NCBI GenBank assembly: GCA_964425645.1 | Contig: CAYRNC010000030.1 | Coordinates: forward strand, 1-17,485 | Length of the DNA: 17,485 nt | DNA from: CAYRNC01 sp964425645 | GTDB taxonomy: Bacteria; Bacillota; Clostridia; Peptostreptococcales; Anaerovoracaceae | Direction: 5' to 3' | Notes under the pieces: model-generated | Databases searched by the model: none | What the model was told of the DNA's origin: nothing | What the model saw: the letters and a program-made list of their open reading frames with translations, nothing else | Part shown: in pieces, positions 16,936-17,485 of the stretch | Position numbering within the stretch: position 1 is the first letter of the stretch | Layout of the letters: every line of letters begins with the position of its first letter | Made by a program: the position numbers and the translations under genes

Positions 16936-16978
16936 ATCTTTTTACAATATCGACAGCGGATACTGTTTATGCCGACAT

Positions 16979-17065
16979 TTATTGCATCGGTTTAATCTGC
17001 CTGATGGTGTAAATTGTGTCGCCGATTTTGGTTTCGTAGGTTTTGCTGAATTCTGATGTAAGCAT
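16979..17065 (-). CDS. 28-residue ORF resembling the core of TnpW transposon proteins
   Basis: ATG at 17065 (minus strand) follows AAAGGAG at 17076-17082 with 10 bases spacing, so translation is plausible. The peptide ends KIGDTIYTIRQIKPMQ. The KIG-T-YT pattern, with the nearby FSKT, recalls small TnpW proteins of clostridial transposons, which are usually about twice as long. No transposase or terminal repeats are visible in the window. It could be a remnant, an unrelated leader peptide or chance. The rest of 16936-17166 shows no other gene. Confidence 0.35.
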   Translation of the reverse strand: MLTSEFSKTYETKIGDTIYTIRQIKPMQ

Positions 17066-17166
17066 GGGGGTACAACTCCTTTTATTTGGTGTGGTGAGCA
17101 TTTTAAATATTGCACAGGATTTATCATATTGTAAATTCACAGTTGTGTTTTTCGGGAGGTTATCGA

Positions 17167-17358
17167 ATGCTGTGTTTAAGAAAGGGGTTGGCAGCATTGT
17201 CGAATATGAAACCGATTTCTGATCATCAGGACCATGAAAAAGCACAGGCAGTGCTTCAGCTTATGAATGAGCTTGAAAAGGGTAGAAAGTCTGGCGAAGA
17301 GGAAGGCTGGCTCACTGCAGAGGCCGTGAAGAAGCATCTGGGCATCGCAAGTGAATAA
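17167..17358 (+). CDS. Internally deleted Phd/YefM-like antitoxin remnant
   Basis: A 63-residue frame starting at ATG 17167, with GGGAGG (17154-17159) 7 bases upstream. Residues from about 26 on, HEKAQAVLQLMNELEKGRKS followed by EEEGWLTAEAVKKHLGI, match the C-terminal half of clostridial Phd/YefM antitoxins as I remember them. The part before it reads MKPISD, which is how the N-terminus of such antitoxins begins, so the DNA-binding segment between them (some 35-40 residues) appears to be missing. The first 13 residues (MLCLRKGLAALSN) look unrelated. No RelE/ParE-like toxin frame follows; the next codons stop at 17397. If this reading is right, the protein can neither bind its operator nor have a local partner. 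The family call is by pattern only. Confidence 0.5.
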   Translation: MLCLRKGLAALSNMKPISDHQDHEKAQAVLQLMNELEKGRKSGEEEGWLTAEAVKKHLGIASE

Positions 17359-17394
17359 GCGGCTGATCTCGCAGGAATTAAATGAATACAAAGC

Positions 17395-17424
17395 GCCTTT
17401 CCGATAGGGAGGCTTTTTTATTTT
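17395..17424 (+). terminator. Rho-independent terminator
   Basis: GCCTT(T)CC, loop GATA, GGGAGGC with one bulged T, followed by TTTTTTATTTT (17414-17424). It lies 36 bases after the antitoxin-like gene and would end its transcript. The remaining 17425-17485 shows nothing I can name. Confidence 0.65.
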
Positions 17425-17485
17425 GTCTTAGGTTCTGAACACGCATTAGTGTAAATGGAATAACCGTCCAATAATTTGTTAATAT

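Noticed and set aside
16936..16990. Terminator after the 950-residue gene
   Set aside because: Only 4-base arms (CCGA/TCGG) without a T-run could be found.
17110..17137. Promoter TTGCAC-N16-TAAATT for the antitoxin-like gene
   Set aside because: Only three and four consensus matches with a short spacer; too weak to list.
1..17485. CRISPR arrays, tRNA or rRNA genes
   Set aside because: No regularly spaced repeats and no tRNA or rRNA signatures were seen by eye on either strand.

Overview
The window looks like a moderately AT-rich Firmicute, most likely a clostridial anaerobe. Strong AGGAGG-type ribosome binding sites precede most genes, GTG is used as a start, a B. subtilis-like sigma-D (motility) promoter is present, and the che proteins and GGDEF/HD-GYP fusions have a clostridial flavour. 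No species is claimed.

Layout. (1) 1-972, minus strand: the 5' end of a gene that runs off the window and encodes an N-terminal J-domain joined to a degenerate GGDEF domain (KETAF where GGDEF should be). (2) 1086-1663, plus: a sigma-D-type promoter and a 173-residue protein of unknown function, divergent from the J-domain gene. (3) 1713-2418: the decayed 3' end of a MalT/LuxR-type regulator. (4) 2523-9509: a chemosensory operon, cheA (single-base frameshift near its 3' end), cheW, cheR, cheB, a broken CheY-like receiver gene, a DUF2442-like gene and a methyl-accepting chemotaxis protein, closed by a strong hairpin at 9541-9571. (5) 9636-16935: three signalling genes behind a possible new promoter: an 1105-residue Cache-HAMP hybrid histidine kinase with two receivers and an HPt domain, a receiver/HD-GYP protein overlapping it, and a 950-residue membrane PAS-PAS-GAF-PAS-GGDEF-HD-GYP protein. 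(6) 16979-17424: small accessory remnants, namely a 28-codon TnpW-like ORF on the minus strand, an internally deleted Phd/YefM-like antitoxin on the plus strand, and an intrinsic terminator.

How the genes may work together. The receptor would signal through CheW to CheA, with CheR and CheB adjusting receptor methylation. The dedicated CheY-like gene is broken, so the intact receivers that remain are those of CheB, the hybrid kinase and the HD-GYP protein. The hybrid kinase phosphorelay and the adjacent receiver/HD-GYP protein form a natural pair that should lower cyclic di-GMP, while the 950-residue protein carries both synthesis and degradation domains. The region therefore reads as sensory control of cyclic di-GMP placed beside a chemosensory operon that shows signs of decay (frameshifted cheA, broken receiver gene, dead LuxR gene upstream). 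No flagellar structural genes, cheC, cheD, cheX or cheV are seen in the window.
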